This document shows positions 44,739-54,259 of a stretch of DNA of 64,000 nucleotides, piece by piece. Origin of the DNA: Chitinasiproducens palmae. Lineage in GTDB: Bacteria > Pseudomonadota > Gammaproteobacteria > Burkholderiales > Burkholderiaceae. Below the pieces are notes generated by a model. It ran no database searches. It saw only the letters and a program-made list of their open reading frames with translations, and was not told where the DNA came from. Numbering within the stretch: position 1 is the stretch's first letter; each line of letters begins with the position of its first letter. The stretch spans positions 62,404 to 126,403 of the forward strand of contig NZ_FNLO01000012.1 of assembly GCF_900095735.1 (NCBI RefSeq), written 5' to 3'. The translations under genes were made by a program, and so were the position numbers.

Positions 44739-46016
44739 ATGGAACTCAACCGGATGAGCCCAAGAGCACGGGCTAACGCCAGCGACTTCAGCTATATGGT
44801 GATTGATCAGAGCGGCGAACTCGGTGGCGCCGAGCTCGCACTGCTGCCATTACTAGAACACTGGGGCGACCGCTGCCAGACTGTCCTGTTCGACAATGGA
44901 CCATTCGCGGAACGAGTAGCGGCATTAGGCGTCAATATGTCGGTGTTAGTGGAGGCGCGCTTGAACTCAGTGCGGAAACGCGGTGGCAGGTTACAGCGCA
45001 CGGTACAAGGCGTCGCGGCCATGCGTGCCATTAGAAGGCAGATAGACAGTCTGACCGAACTTGCACGTCGAACAGACATAGTCTATGCGAACACGCAGAA
45101 GGCACTGGTGCTAGGCGCAATTGCGGCAAAGCGAGCCGGAAAGCCCGTCATATGGCATGCACATGACATCATGAGCCGCGCACACTTTTCCGCACTCCAA
45201 CTGATGATCGTGCGGCAGATCGTTCGCTCCCGAGTCGATCACGTCATTGCCAATTCGAACGCATCCGCGCGGGCCATACAGACACTGACCGGCATCGCGC
45301 CCGACCGCATTGATGTGCTGCCCAATGGGATCGCGGCAGCACCTTTCGAGTCGGTTACGAGTGCCCGTTGTTCAGCATTGAGAAAGTCGATAGGAATCGG
45401 CGACGACGTTTTCGTCGCCGGCATCTTCGGACGCCTGGCTAAATGGAAAGGCGTACACGTCGCCTTAGACGCGATCGCGCTGCAGCCCTTGATGCACTTG
45501 GTTGTCGTCGGTGGGGCATTGTTTGGCGAGCATGCCTACGCGGCACAACTTCAAAAGCGTGTTGCAGAACTGGGGCTTGATTCGCGAGTACACTTCGTCG
45601 GCTTCAGCAACGATGTGCCGGCCTGGATGAAGGCCGTTGATGTTGTACTGCATGCTTCTGTCTCGCCGGAGCCGTTTGGGCGGGTCGTGGTCGAGGGCAT
45701 GCTTGCACGCAGGCCGGTTATCGCAACAGCCGCTGGCGGCGTAACCGACATTATTTCCCATCGCGAAAACGGCGTCCTCGTGGCACCGGGTGACCCGTTC
45801 GCATTGGCCGACGCGCTTGCCGCCGTCGCCTCGTCGCCGGTATGGGCGCGCTCGCTCGGCGACCGAGCATCTGAGGACGCTTCTCAACGATACCGCTTGG
45901 ACGTTTACGTGCAATCGGTGTCTCAGATTGTCTTGCGGGTTGCAACACACGCGGTGCGCTCCGTCGCTTCATATGAACCTTTGCACGCCGAACCCGCCGC
46001 GGAAGCGGCTGCATAA
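44739..46016 (+). CDS. Family 4 glycosyltransferase with atypical codon use
   Basis: A 425-residue GT-B enzyme: ELGGAELALLPLL at the start, FVAGIFGRLAKWKGVHVALDA in the donor domain, and EPFGRVVVEGMLARRPVIAT with the E-x7-E pair. Codon use differs from its neighbours: at least five Leu codons are TTA, plus CTA codons, and the region is visibly less GC-rich. This suggests recent acquisition, common for serotype-defining transferases. The ATG at 44739 is preferred to an upstream in-frame start. Confidence 0.9.
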   Translation: MELNRMSPRARANASDFSYMVIDQSGELGGAELALLPLLEHWGDRCQTVLFDNGPFAERVAALGVNMSVLVEARLNSVRKRGGRLQRTVQGVAAMRAIRRQIDSLTELARRTDIVYANTQKALVLGAIAAKRAGKPVIWHAHDIMSRAHFSALQLMIVRQIVRSRVDHVIANSNASARAIQTLTGIAPDRIDVLPNGIAAAPFESVTSARCSALRKSIGIGDDVFVAGIFGRLAKWKGVHVALDAIALQPLMHLVVVGGALFGEHAYAAQLQKRVAELGLDSRVHFVGFSNDVPAWMKAVDVVLHASVSPEPFGRVVVEGMLARRPVIATAAGGVTDIISHRENGVLVAPGDPFALADALAAVASSPVWARSLGDRASEDASQRYRLDVYVQSVSQIVLRVATHAVRSVASYEPLHAEPAAEAAA

Positions 46017-46194
46017 GGGACGAATCGGCATTGGCCCGCAGTCGTCGTCCGGCCGTTCGCCGGGCGGTGTCGAGGCGCCTGGGCCCGGCGGTTTGCGGCG
46101 GTTCGCGGCGGATCGCCAGACTCACGGCGTTCTGCAAGGTTTCTCGTTCCAGTCGTCTGTTTCGCATTGCCTTGATCAACGGAGACTATCGAAG

Positions 46195-46518
46195 ATGACA
46201 CCCCGAAAACGTACGGCGCAGCAACGGCATGAGCATGCGAAGGACTTCGTCCGGCTGAACTGTGGTCATGAGGTCGCACGCGCCGGCTCGCAGATTCGCA
46301 GCCGCCGCGCCACATCGCTGGTGGCCGGCATCGAGGAGGCGCGCTCGACGTATGTGCGCGAACACGGCGGCGAGACCGCCGACGCGTTCCTGGAATGCAT
46401 CGAGAGCTGGCTACTGGAGCGCGGCAGCACCGTGGCCGCGTCGGCGATGCAAGGTTATTTCCGTACGCATCTTGCCCAAGCGATCGACGGCGGCGCCGGC
46501 GGGAAGCGACGCCAGTAA
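46195..46518 (+). CDS. Small hypothetical protein
   Basis: 107 residues, basic N-terminus (TPRKRTAQQRHEHAKDF), largely helical, no membrane segment or signal peptide. I do not recognise a family. ATG at 46195 follows GGAGA by 9 bases, and a strong hairpin begins just after the stop; both support a real gene. It stands alone, in the same direction as the glycosyltransferase before it. Confidence 0.6.
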   Translation: MTPRKRTAQQRHEHAKDFVRLNCGHEVARAGSQIRSRRATSLVAGIEEARSTYVREHGGETADAFLECIESWLLERGSTVAASAMQGYFRTHLAQAIDGGAGGKRRQ

Positions 46519-46519
46519 T

Positions 46520-46551
46520 CCTGTCGCGGGCCGGACATCCTGGCCGACAGG
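46520..46551. other. Strong hairpin after the small hypothetical gene
   Basis: Outer arms CCTGTC and GACAGG enclose a second stem with GGCC pairs. No T-run follows, so it is not a classical terminator; it may stabilise the transcript end. Confidence 0.55.
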
Positions 46552-46955
46552 GCTGGCCATCAATGCCGGACGTGCGCTCGATTGCGGAATGGGGCCGCCT
46601 GTGCGCGCGTATCGAGACAATTACCGCAGCGCACCGTCGATAGTCGCACCGGTTCGGTCCAGCTTGGGTTGGCATCCCACACTGAGCGTTCCATCGCGGG
46701 CCCCGTCGCGCCCCCTATCGCGCTCGACGTCGCGCCAAGCCCCGTCTGACAGCGCGCGGACCGGCCGATGCCGCTCCTGGTCCGGCGATGCGGTCGCGCA
46801 TCGCCATCGCGCCTGACATGGCAAAGGCGATCGCCGCACGCGACTCGCCACGTTGCGGCAAGACCTTTTGGGCCGCCAATCACTGCATCGAGCGAAATCC
46901 GCACATGACGGCGCCACCACGCAAACGCCGTCTCACCGGGTGACGCAAAAGCGGC
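46552..46955. other. Intergenic space without a supported gene
   Basis: About 400 bases between convergent genes; only arginine-rich frames. Nothing else was seen. Confidence 0.5.
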
Positions 46956-48536
46956 TCAGGCGGCTTCCGCGATGCCACCTTCGCAGAACGACAACAGCCG
47001 CTGCCGGTCCACCTTGCCGTTAACGTTGACCGGGAAGGTCTCCAGCTTGACGATGCGATTCGGCACCGCATAGGCGGGCAATGCCTTGCGGCACGCTGCG
47101 GCAATCGTTTCGGGCGAGGCCGCCGCGCCAGTCACGAAGCCAACCAAACCGCTCGGCATGCCGAGCGCGTCGCGCGGCCATGCGACGACGGCCGTCATCG
47201 AGGCATCGCTGCACTGTTGCAGTGCGTGTTCGACGTCCTGCAATTCGATGCGGTAGCCCCGGATTTTCACCTGCGTGTCGATGCGTCCATGGAAGCGCAT
47301 GCCATCGCGTGCACATGCGCTGACCAGATCGCCGGTCCGGTACCAGCGTGTCGCCTGGCGGCCCGCAAACGCGCGCTCGAAGAAGCGCGCATGGTCAGCC
47401 GGGTTGTCGGAGATATAGCCCTGCGCGAGTTGCGGTCCGCCGAGCAGCAGTTCGCCCTTCTCGCCATCGAGCACCGCTTCGCCATCTTCGCCGACGATCA
47501 CCGTTTCCTCGCCAGGCAGCGACCATCCGAGCGGCACGACGCCGCCGTCGAAGCCGGCCAGCCAGTCACGCTCCACCTCGAAACGCATGCACGAAATGGT
47601 GGCTTCGGTCGGCCCGTACAGATTGCGGATACGGCAGTTGGGCGCCGCTGCCGCCCAATGCCGCGCCAGCACGGTGGGCAAGGCCTCGCCGCAGAACATC
47701 GCGACACGCACGTCCGGCAGGCTGTCGGGCTTCAGCTTGCGGAATTGCCGCAGGAAATTGGCGGCCGACGGCACGGATCCCCAGTGTGTCAAACGATGTT
47801 CGATCGCAAACTGGGCCATGTACAGTGGATCGCTGCTGGGCGGCACATACAGGCAGCCGCCATTCGCCCAGCACACGAACATGTCGTGCACGGACAAGTC
47901 GAAGGTCAGGTCGAAGAACTGACTGAAGCGCGCGCTCGCCTCGGCAGGATCGAGCTGTACCTGGCGCTCAACGTACGCCGTCGCACTGGCGTGACTGATA
48001 CGGACCCCTTTCGGCACCCCGGTCGTGCCGGAAGTGAACAGCACGTAGGCCGTGTCGCTGTCGCTGCGGGGCAACCGCGACACGGGGGGATGCGTCGGCG
48101 CGGCCGCGATGGCGTCGCTGATCCGCAGCACGCGGATATGCGGGTCGAGCATCGGCAGCAAGGCGTGCAACTGGGCGTCGCACTCCGCGCCCACCAGCAA
48201 CGTCTTGCTGCGCGACCGGTTGGCGACCGCCACATTTCGGCTCAGCGGAAATGTCGGATTCAGTGGCACGTAGCTCATGCCGGCGGACAGGATCCCCAGC
48301 AGGCCGGCATAGGTGTCGGCATGCCGATGCGACAACAGCAGACAGCGTTCCGCACCCTCCACATCGGCTCGCTGAGCCGCCGAACCGAAACTCGGCGCCG
48401 GCAACGCGGCCAGGCTGCGCGCCACCGCCGACGCGCGTCGCGCCAGCTGCGCATAGCTGAGAGTCTCGCCAGCGACCCACAACGCGGGGGCATCGGGCGT
48501 CACTTGAGTCCGTTGGAAGAAGAATGCGTCCAGCAT
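46956..48536 (-). CDS. Amino-acid-type adenylating enzyme (AMP-dependent carrier-protein ligase)
   Basis: A 526-residue stand-alone adenylation protein of the NRPS/DltA type. Core motifs: A3 YVLFTSGTTGVPKG (about 164-177), A4 FDLSVHDMF (212-220), A5 NLYGPTEAT, A7 YRTGDL, A8 GRIDTQVKIRGYRIEL and A10 NVNGKVDR with the catalytic Lys. The Asp in A4 aligns with the residue that binds the amino group in GrsA/DltA, so the substrate is probably an alpha-amino acid. No condensation or carrier domain is present. It would need a separate carrier such as the protein at 28957-29220, about 18 kb away. ATG at 48536 follows GAGGAG. Confidence 0.88.
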   Translation of the reverse strand: MLDAFFFQRTQVTPDAPALWVAGETLSYAQLARRASAVARSLAALPAPSFGSAAQRADVEGAERCLLLSHRHADTYAGLLGILSAGMSYVPLNPTFPLSRNVAVANRSRSKTLLVGAECDAQLHALLPMLDPHIRVLRISDAIAAAPTHPPVSRLPRSDSDTAYVLFTSGTTGVPKGVRISHASATAYVERQVQLDPAEASARFSQFFDLTFDLSVHDMFVCWANGGCLYVPPSSDPLYMAQFAIEHRLTHWGSVPSAANFLRQFRKLKPDSLPDVRVAMFCGEALPTVLARHWAAAAPNCRIRNLYGPTEATISCMRFEVERDWLAGFDGGVVPLGWSLPGEETVIVGEDGEAVLDGEKGELLLGGPQLAQGYISDNPADHARFFERAFAGRQATRWYRTGDLVSACARDGMRFHGRIDTQVKIRGYRIELQDVEHALQQCSDASMTAVVAWPRDALGMPSGLVGFVTGAAASPETIAAACRKALPAYAVPNRIVKLETFPVNVNGKVDRQRLLSFCEGGIAEAA

Positions 48537-49149
48537 GGCGGCTCCTCGTCGGCGGCATGCGACCGCGGGGCCAGGCGGCCCGGCGCGATCGACTTTTGGA
48601 GATGAACAGTTGGAATCGTCGCGGCACGTGCTGCCAGCGACGACGTCGGACACAGGCGCGCCGCGACAGAACGTCGTCGGGCCTGCCATCCGGCTTGACG
48701 AACACTAAGCGAGCGCAATTTGTAAGACCGTGCCCGGGCGCACATAGCTGTCGCCGACGGCGCGTCGATCATCCGCCGCGGTTGTCGTGACATTGCGCGC
48801 GTTCAAGCGCCGCAAGGCGCCGCGTGTTTTCGGGTCGGCGCGAGCGGGACCGGCAAACTGTCGGGTCGCGCAGGAGAGGAATGCCAGACGGCGCGAACCC
48901 GATGGTCGGGGAACGGGAAAGCCTCTGACGGCGACCGCCGCTGGCATGAGGGCGGCACTGAGGCCAAGCCACGCGGCGGCGCCAGCGTGACGCAGGCGAG
49001 AAGGAATGCGGGCGTCGAACTCGCTTGAAGCCCACGCCGGTCGAAAATGCCGCGAGTCACCCGCGGCGGAGCGCGCGGCACCGGCAGCGCGCAAGCAGGC
49101 GGAGCGAGTGCCCCCCGGGCAGACGCTATGATTGCACTGTCGTACTATC

Positions 49150-49176
49150 GCCCTGCCGCCACCTCGGCGGCAGGGC
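49150..49176. other. Perfect 11-bp inverted repeat downstream of the porin gene
   Basis: GCCCTGCCGCC (49150-49160), 5-base loop, GGCGGCAGGGC (49166-49176). It is 107 bases after the porin stop on the minus strand. No U-run follows in either direction; it could be a Rho-dependent or processing hairpin. Confidence 0.6.
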
Positions 49177-49181
49177 CTTAC

Positions 49182-49229
49182 GGTCACGCAACCCGGTCAC
49201 GCAATCTGGTCACGCACTACGGTCGCGCC
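49182..49229. repeat. 13-bp-period repeat of GGTCACGCA
   Basis: GGTCACGCA at 49182, 49195 and 49208, then GGTCGCGCC at 49221, each separated by 4 variable bases. Non-coding. Confidence 0.9.
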
Positions 49230-49282
49230 GCCCGTGTCCGCCAGCGCGTCGCCCCCGAGAGACAACGCGCCCGCAGCTTCGC

Positions 49283-50416
49283 TCAGAACTTGTGCCGAAT
49301 GCCCGCGACGACCAGGTTTTGCGTGCGCCCTGTCGAGGGCGAATTGAGGTAGATGTCGGCCGTCGCGAACGCGCCGGAAACGCGTTGGAACACATTGAAC
49401 AGATAGATGTCGGTCCGCTTCGAGAGGAAATAGTCGATGCTGAGCTGTGCCGTATGCCAGTGCGGATTGCTGGCGACGCCGCCATAGCTGGCCCGCGTGT
49501 AGATATAGCCGCCGCCCAGCACCAGTGTCGGTGTTACGTTGTACGTGAGCGACGTGTCGTAATTGGTCATGCTCAGGCTGGTGCCGTCGCGGTAGAACAG
49601 ATGCGAGTTGGTCAGCAGGACATTCCAGCGCCAGCGCGAGCCGAACTCGTAACGACCGCCGATACCGACGTTGCGGTGCTTGTCGACGCCCACCGCCGTG
49701 CTGAGGGGACTGGTGTGGTAGGTGAGGAACGGCGCGCCGGCGTAGTCATCGGAGGCGGTACCGCTGGTGTTGATGGTGCCCGGCAGGTCCATCTCGGTAT
49801 AGGCGGCGCCGAGCAGCAGTGGGCCGTTCCGGTAGCCCGCGCCCACGCTGTACATCCGGTTCACCGCGAATTCGGACTGATTGCTGAAGCCATACATACC
49901 GGTCATGTTGAAGCCGGCGAATGTCGGCGTCACGTATTTGACCGAGTTGCTGTATCGCCAGCTGCCCATCGAGTTGTCGAGATCCCCCGGATGATTGGCC
50001 AGGCCGTTGGCGGCAACGGCGGTGACGAACGGTGTCAGATAGTCCGTGAACATATCGTACTGACGTCCCATCGTCAGCGTGCCGTAACGATCGTCGGACA
50101 GGCCGACGAAAGCCTGGCGACCGAACATGCGGCCGCCCTGACCCAGCTTCCCGTTCGTTACGTCGAAGCCGTTTTCCAGCACGCCGATCGCGCGGCTGCC
50201 GCCGCCCAGGTCTTCGGCAATTCGGAACCCAACCCGATTGTTCTGGTTGGTGCCACTGAGCATCTTCACCGCGGAGCTGCCGCCCTCGTTGTTCACGTAG
50301 GCGACGCCTTCGGACAGGATGCCGTAGAGCGTGACGCTGCTCTGCGCGCCGGCATGCGGTGCCGTCAGTCCGAGCAGCAGCCCCGCCGCCGAGGAAAGTG
50401 CGATGCTGGTCTTCAT
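49283..50416 (-). CDS. Gram-negative porin (Burkholderia OpcP/OmpC type)
   Basis: A 16-strand trimeric outer-membrane porin of 377 residues. The signal peptide ends in APHAGAQ, then SSVTLYGILSEGVAYVNNEG, the invariant start of betaproteobacterial porins. It ends in GIRHKF with the terminal Phe needed for outer-membrane insertion. The loop-3 PEFxG-like region is not obvious. ATG at 50416 is preceded by GGAGACACAG. Porins of this type often sit beside catabolic genes and let their substrate in; here the Rieske oxygenase gene is upstream on the same strand, 220 bases away. Confidence 0.95.
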   Translation of the reverse strand: MKTSIALSSAAGLLLGLTAPHAGAQSSVTLYGILSEGVAYVNNEGGSSAVKMLSGTNQNNRVGFRIAEDLGGGSRAIGVLENGFDVTNGKLGQGGRMFGRQAFVGLSDDRYGTLTMGRQYDMFTDYLTPFVTAVAANGLANHPGDLDNSMGSWRYSNSVKYVTPTFAGFNMTGMYGFSNQSEFAVNRMYSVGAGYRNGPLLLGAAYTEMDLPGTINTSGTASDDYAGAPFLTYHTSPLSTAVGVDKHRNVGIGGRYEFGSRWRWNVLLTNSHLFYRDGTSLSMTNYDTSLTYNVTPTLVLGGGYIYTRASYGGVASNPHWHTAQLSIDYFLSKRTDIYLFNVFQRVSGAFATADIYLNSPSTGRTQNLVVAGIRHKF

Positions 50417-50636
50417 CTGTGTCTCCGTTTTCTTATGGGTGCACGACCGTTGCGTCGTTGCGTCGTTTGCCGGACTTCGCCGGCTTGATGATGAGTACAA
50501 CTCAATGCATGAGATACGGCCAGGTCCGGCAGGCACCCCGTATTTTTCGAGATCGAGCGCAAGCTGCCACGCAATGCCGGCACGCCCGACACGGCTCGCC
50601 CGGCCTCGGTCAGCCTCGCGCCGGGCGCAACCTAAC

Positions 50637-51791
50637 TCAGCCGGCCGCGTGCGCCGGGGTGTCTTGGAAGTTGATCACCACCGGCTCGGCAAGCGCTTGC
50701 CTGGCCTCGGCCTCGGCCATCGCACGCCGCTTCAAATACGTCCTGGTCGCGACGGCGGGCGCATCGCTGGTTACGGAGATCTCGTAGTGGTTTTCGTCGA
50801 CATCGTCGAGCACTTTCTCGAGCGCGCCGAGCGCGTCGACGTCCTCATTGAACGCGGCGAACAGGCTTTCGTGCATGAATTCGCCGATCTTCTCGTCATC
50901 CAACGCAAAGTCGCGCCCGTGCACGATGAAGTAGTGCATGCTCGAATGGTCTTCGGGCGTCAGGATGTGTGCGGTGGCGATCTTGAATTCCTTGCGCGCC
51001 GACTCGGACAGTGCGGAGTCGTATAGCGTGACGCTGACCCGATGCAGCCCGGGCGACAGGAACTCGGACGTAACAATTCGCGCCGCCGTGTTGCACCCGT
51101 CCAACCCCGTCGTCTTGCCCCATACGGGCGACAGCGTGGTCGGCACGACCTTGCGGAGCAGCGTGTAATGCCCTTCCTCGAGTTGCGTCTCGAACGGGGC
51201 GTACGCATAGTCCGGCGTACCGATGGTGGCGGCATGCAGATAGCTGAGATGGGTCAGGTCCATCAGGTTCTCGTGCATGCTGACGTAGTTGCCAGGGTGC
51301 TTAAAATAACCCGACGTGCACCGCCAGTCGTCGCGCTCGAACCATTCCTGGTGTGGCAGACGCGCGTGGTCCGCGGTTGCCGGATCGCCCATCCAGATCC
51401 AGATCAGCGGACCGCGCTCGGCCGTCGCGTAGCGCTTCACGCCGATGCCGCGCGGACAGTTCTTCTGCGATGGCACTTCGATCAGGTCGCCGTTGCTGTC
51501 GTAACGGAAGCCGTGATAGCCGCAGATGATGTCGTCACCGTCCAGCCGGCCGAGGGAGAGCGGCAGCGAGCGGTGCGGGCAGCGGTCCTCGACGGCGACG
51601 ACCTCGCCAGCCTCGGTCCGATACATGACGACGCGTTTGCCGAGCAGCTTGCGCGGCGTGAGCGCACGGCCGACCTCTTCCTTGAATGCAGCGACATACC
51701 ACTCGTCGAAGATGAAGGGCGTGTCGCGATTGGCCATGCGCGCGGCGGCCTTGCGCGATGCCGCCATCAGTTTCTGCGATGGAAGTGTCAT
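50637..51791 (-). CDS. Rieske non-haem iron oxygenase, large subunit (VanA/phthalate type)
   Basis: A 384-residue terminal oxygenase of an aromatic-ring or O-demethylating system. The Rieske cluster ligands are C71, H73, C90 and H93 (CPHRS...CGYHGF). The mononuclear iron site is in ENLMDLTHLSYLH (His near 181 and 186). Similar to vanillate O-demethylase and phthalate/sulfonate oxygenases, whose partner is a ferredoxin reductase (VanB type); no such gene is nearby, so electrons must come from elsewhere. ATG at 51791 follows AGGAGAT. It is divergent from the LuxR-type regulator, which may control it. Confidence 0.92.
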   Translation of the reverse strand: MTLPSQKLMAASRKAAARMANRDTPFIFDEWYVAAFKEEVGRALTPRKLLGKRVVMYRTEAGEVVAVEDRCPHRSLPLSLGRLDGDDIICGYHGFRYDSNGDLIEVPSQKNCPRGIGVKRYATAERGPLIWIWMGDPATADHARLPHQEWFERDDWRCTSGYFKHPGNYVSMHENLMDLTHLSYLHAATIGTPDYAYAPFETQLEEGHYTLLRKVVPTTLSPVWGKTTGLDGCNTAARIVTSEFLSPGLHRVSVTLYDSALSESARKEFKIATAHILTPEDHSSMHYFIVHGRDFALDDEKIGEFMHESLFAAFNEDVDALGALEKVLDDVDENHYEISVTSDAPAVATRTYLKRRAMAEAEARQALAEPVVINFQDTPAHAAG

Positions 51792-52125
51792 AGGGATCTC
51801 CTGGTGCTGTGATCGGACGATGTCGGCCTGGCGCTGGGCGGGACGGCCCTGCGCCCGCGAAGGCGCCTGCACAGTCGTTGCGTCCACGCGGCCGGCGGAC
51901 ATCGCATTTCTCGATGCCGCTACCGTATCGCGTCACTGCCGCGGCGCTGTCCACCGAAGAGACGACGGGGAAACCAGAACGCCGGTTGCCGCGAGGCATG
52001 TCTGCGCGCATGGCGGCATGGCGGCGCGAAGGTCGAGCGCGCGCCTCCGTATAACCCCGATGTGACGCGCGCACCAAAACGTCTAAGCTGATTTAGTTCA
52101 CACGTTAATTCAAAAGAGACCCACC
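51792..52125. other. Divergent promoter region, Rieske oxygenase and LuxR-type regulator
   Basis: About 330 bases. The segment next to the regulator gene is AT-rich and holds CTAA-N6-TTAG (52083-52096) and TTCACACGTTAATTC; both may be regulator or promoter elements. No gene is supported. Confidence 0.45.
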
Positions 52126-52902
52126 ATGATCGACGTCTGGGATGCCGGTCTTCCCGCGCCGCGCGAGCCGGGCGGCCTGGGACGCCTTGCGTGCAGCATC
52201 GGCACCGATACGTTTCCCGCCGCCTTCCTCGATTGCCTGCAAGCCAATGTCGACGCCGCGCATTTCTCCGTGATCCGTGTCGCTGCGCGCCGCCCGTCGC
52301 TGCTGTTCGCGGGCACCCAGCATCGCGATCGCCACCTGGTGTATCGCTGCTGGGATGCATACGCCGCGCAGTACCACCAGCACGACCAGCTGTTCGAGCG
52401 CATGCGGCGGCTTCACCAGACCGGCGGACGCGAGCCGGTTGGCCGCCTGAGCGCCGACGACATTGCGTTTCTGCCCTACCGGCGCGCCATCTACACCGAG
52501 AACGGCATGAGCGAGCGGCTGTCGAGCTATTGCGTCGATACCGATGGCACGCCGGTACTGCTGAATCTGTATCGCCACCATGAGCAGGGCCCTTTCAGCG
52601 ATCTCGAGATCGCCTCCTTCGAGGCACTCGGGCCCGCGCTGGTCCGCTTGATCGGCGGCCACCGCGCCCTGCGGGAAGCGCAACGGGCGACCGACAGCCG
52701 CGCCGTGCTGCGCGGCATCGAACCGACGCTGTCCGATCGCGAAGTCGAAGTCTGTGCCCGCCTGCTCGACGGCATGACGCACGCCGGCATCGCGGCCGAC
52801 CTGGGCGTCAAGGAAAGCACCGTCAAGACCTACCGAAACCGCGCGTTCGACCGGCTCGGCATCCATTTCCGCAGCGAGCTGTTTGCCCTGTGTCGGCGTT
52901 GA
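52126..52902 (+). CDS. LuxR family transcriptional regulator
   Basis: A 258-residue regulator. The C-terminal helix-turn-helix is canonical (LSDREVEVCARLLDGMTHAGIAADLGVKESTVKTYRNRAFDRLG, about residues 200-245). The N-terminal 190 residues have no receiver domain and no clear autoinducer signature; similar proteins are stand-alone LuxR regulators next to catabolic genes. ATG at 52126 is preceded by an AAGAGA-like site. It is divergent from the Rieske oxygenase, making it the best candidate to control that gene. Confidence 0.9.
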   Translation: MIDVWDAGLPAPREPGGLGRLACSIGTDTFPAAFLDCLQANVDAAHFSVIRVAARRPSLLFAGTQHRDRHLVYRCWDAYAAQYHQHDQLFERMRRLHQTGGREPVGRLSADDIAFLPYRRAIYTENGMSERLSSYCVDTDGTPVLLNLYRHHEQGPFSDLEIASFEALGPALVRLIGGHRALREAQRATDSRAVLRGIEPTLSDREVEVCARLLDGMTHAGIAADLGVKESTVKTYRNRAFDRLGIHFRSELFALCRR

Positions 52903-52940
52903 TCGGCGTTGATCGGCGTTGATCGGCGTTGACCGCCGTC
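52891..52940. repeat. 10-bp tandem repeat across the luxR-type stop codon
   Basis: GATCGGCGTT at 52901, 52911 and 52921, preceded by TGTCGGCGTT and followed by GACCGCCGTC. The TGA stop lies at the junction of the first two units. Confidence 0.9.
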
Positions 52941-53422
52941 GACCGGCCTGACCGCGACGGCGCCGGCGTGGCAACAGCCGGCGCCGTGCCTGGTACCGGG
53001 CGCCGCGTCGGTCTGCGCGTGCCGAGCGTGGCGATACGCGCCCGACTGATCGCCAAGGTGGCTCCGACCGCTCCTTCCACCCGGCCCCGCGCCGCGCCAA
53101 CGCACGACAGTCGGGCCGCCGGCAAGCTGCCTTGCTGACCCCCGTCGCTGGGTTCCGCGCGCCATTCCGCTCCGTTCCGCGCTCCACTCAACCTCCAAAG
53201 CGCCATCGAGGCCCGGCGCGTCGACGCGCCGCCGCACCTGGACCCGTCCTTTCGCGGCCGCCTCGCGCCGCCTGCTCGCGCTCGTGAGCGCACTTCTCGC
53301 GTTGGCCACGGAGCGCCGGCCACCGCCGCTCGCGCTCGTCCCGTGCCTGCCAAGCGCCGGGCTTAGGGTACAGTCGGAGCTGACCGCCAAGGCGGTTCAG
53401 ACCATCTCCGGAAACACGCACA
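52941..53422. other. Intergenic region before the IclR gene
   Basis: About 480 bases, very GC-rich, with no supported gene. It must hold the iclR-type promoter; the only candidate is GGGCTTAGGGTACAGT near 53359. Confidence 0.45.
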
Positions 53423-54226
53423 ATGAGTGACGAAAGAAGAGGTATTGGTTCGATCGAGGTCGGCGGCAAGCTGCTGCACGCGCTGGTCGACAATGGCGCG
53501 CCCCTGTCGCTGGGCGAGTTGGCGAAGCGCGCCGGCATGTCCTCCGCAAAGGCCCACCCTTATCTGGTCAGCTACGGGAAGATCGGCCTCGTTCAGCAGG
53601 ATCCGATCACCGGACAATACGAACTCGGCAGCTTCGCATTGCAAATGGGCCTGATCAGCCTGCAGATGCTGGACCCGATCCGCATCGCCATTCCCGAGGT
53701 GATCACGCTTGGCGGCCAGCTCGGACACACCGCGGCCATCGCCTCGCTGGGCACCTACGGGCCGACCATCGTCTTCATCAACGAATCGAGCCAGCCGATC
53801 CACGTCAACATCCGCGCTGGCACGGCCATGCCGCTGCTGCGCACCTCGACGGGCCGTTCGTTCGCGGCCTACCTTGCGCCGACCGAAGTCGAGCGCCTTC
53901 TTGCCAGCGAGCCGCCGCACGAATCGCAGTTCGGCGGACGCTACAAGGCGTTGACCCGCAAGGAGATCGACAAGATGCTCGCGGAAGTGCGCGAACACGG
54001 CATGTCGCGCGCGGTCGACGAGCCGGTAAGCGGCATCAGCTCGGTCGCGGCACCCGTATTCGACCGCCACGGCAAGATCATCCTGGTGGTGACGTCGATC
54101 GGTCCGTCGGGGACGCTCGACGCGCGCTGGGACAGTCTGATTGCGCACGATCTCAAGCAATGCGCGCGTCGCATCTCGGCCCGCCTGGGTCACAACGAAC
54201 GCGCGTCACCATCCGGTCAGGGTTAA
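53423..54226 (+). CDS. IclR family transcriptional regulator
   Basis: A 267-residue IclR protein: N-terminal winged helix (about 8-65; LGELAKRAGMSSAKAHPYLVSYGKIGLV), then the ligand-binding IclR effector domain (about 80-255). IclR regulators usually control aromatic or carboxylic-acid degradation and respond to the pathway substrate. The start ATG at 53423 precedes SDERRGIGSIEVGGKLL. It lies 75 bases upstream of the EthD-like gene on the same strand, with an inverted repeat in the gap, so it very probably governs the downstream operon. Confidence 0.92.
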   Translation: MSDERRGIGSIEVGGKLLHALVDNGAPLSLGELAKRAGMSSAKAHPYLVSYGKIGLVQQDPITGQYELGSFALQMGLISLQMLDPIRIAIPEVITLGGQLGHTAAIASLGTYGPTIVFINESSQPIHVNIRAGTAMPLLRTSTGRSFAAYLAPTEVERLLASEPPHESQFGGRYKALTRKEIDKMLAEVREHGMSRAVDEPVSGISSVAAPVFDRHGKIILVVTSIGPSGTLDARWDSLIAHDLKQCARRISARLGHNERASPSGQG

Positions 54227-54259
54227 CGTCGATTCAGCTTTGTTTAACGACTTATACAA

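Larger units (their letters stand above)
48537..49282. other. Long intergenic region between ligase and porin genes
   Basis: About 745 bases without a supported gene. It contains an 11-bp-stem hairpin at 49150-49176 and a 13-bp-period repeat at 49182-49229, both on the porin side. Confidence 0.55.

Noticed and set aside
43034-44776. 580-codon plus-strand frame opposite a glycosyltransferase
   Set aside because: The opposite strand encodes a textbook GT4 enzyme with its own ribosome-binding site; this frame has no recognisable motif.
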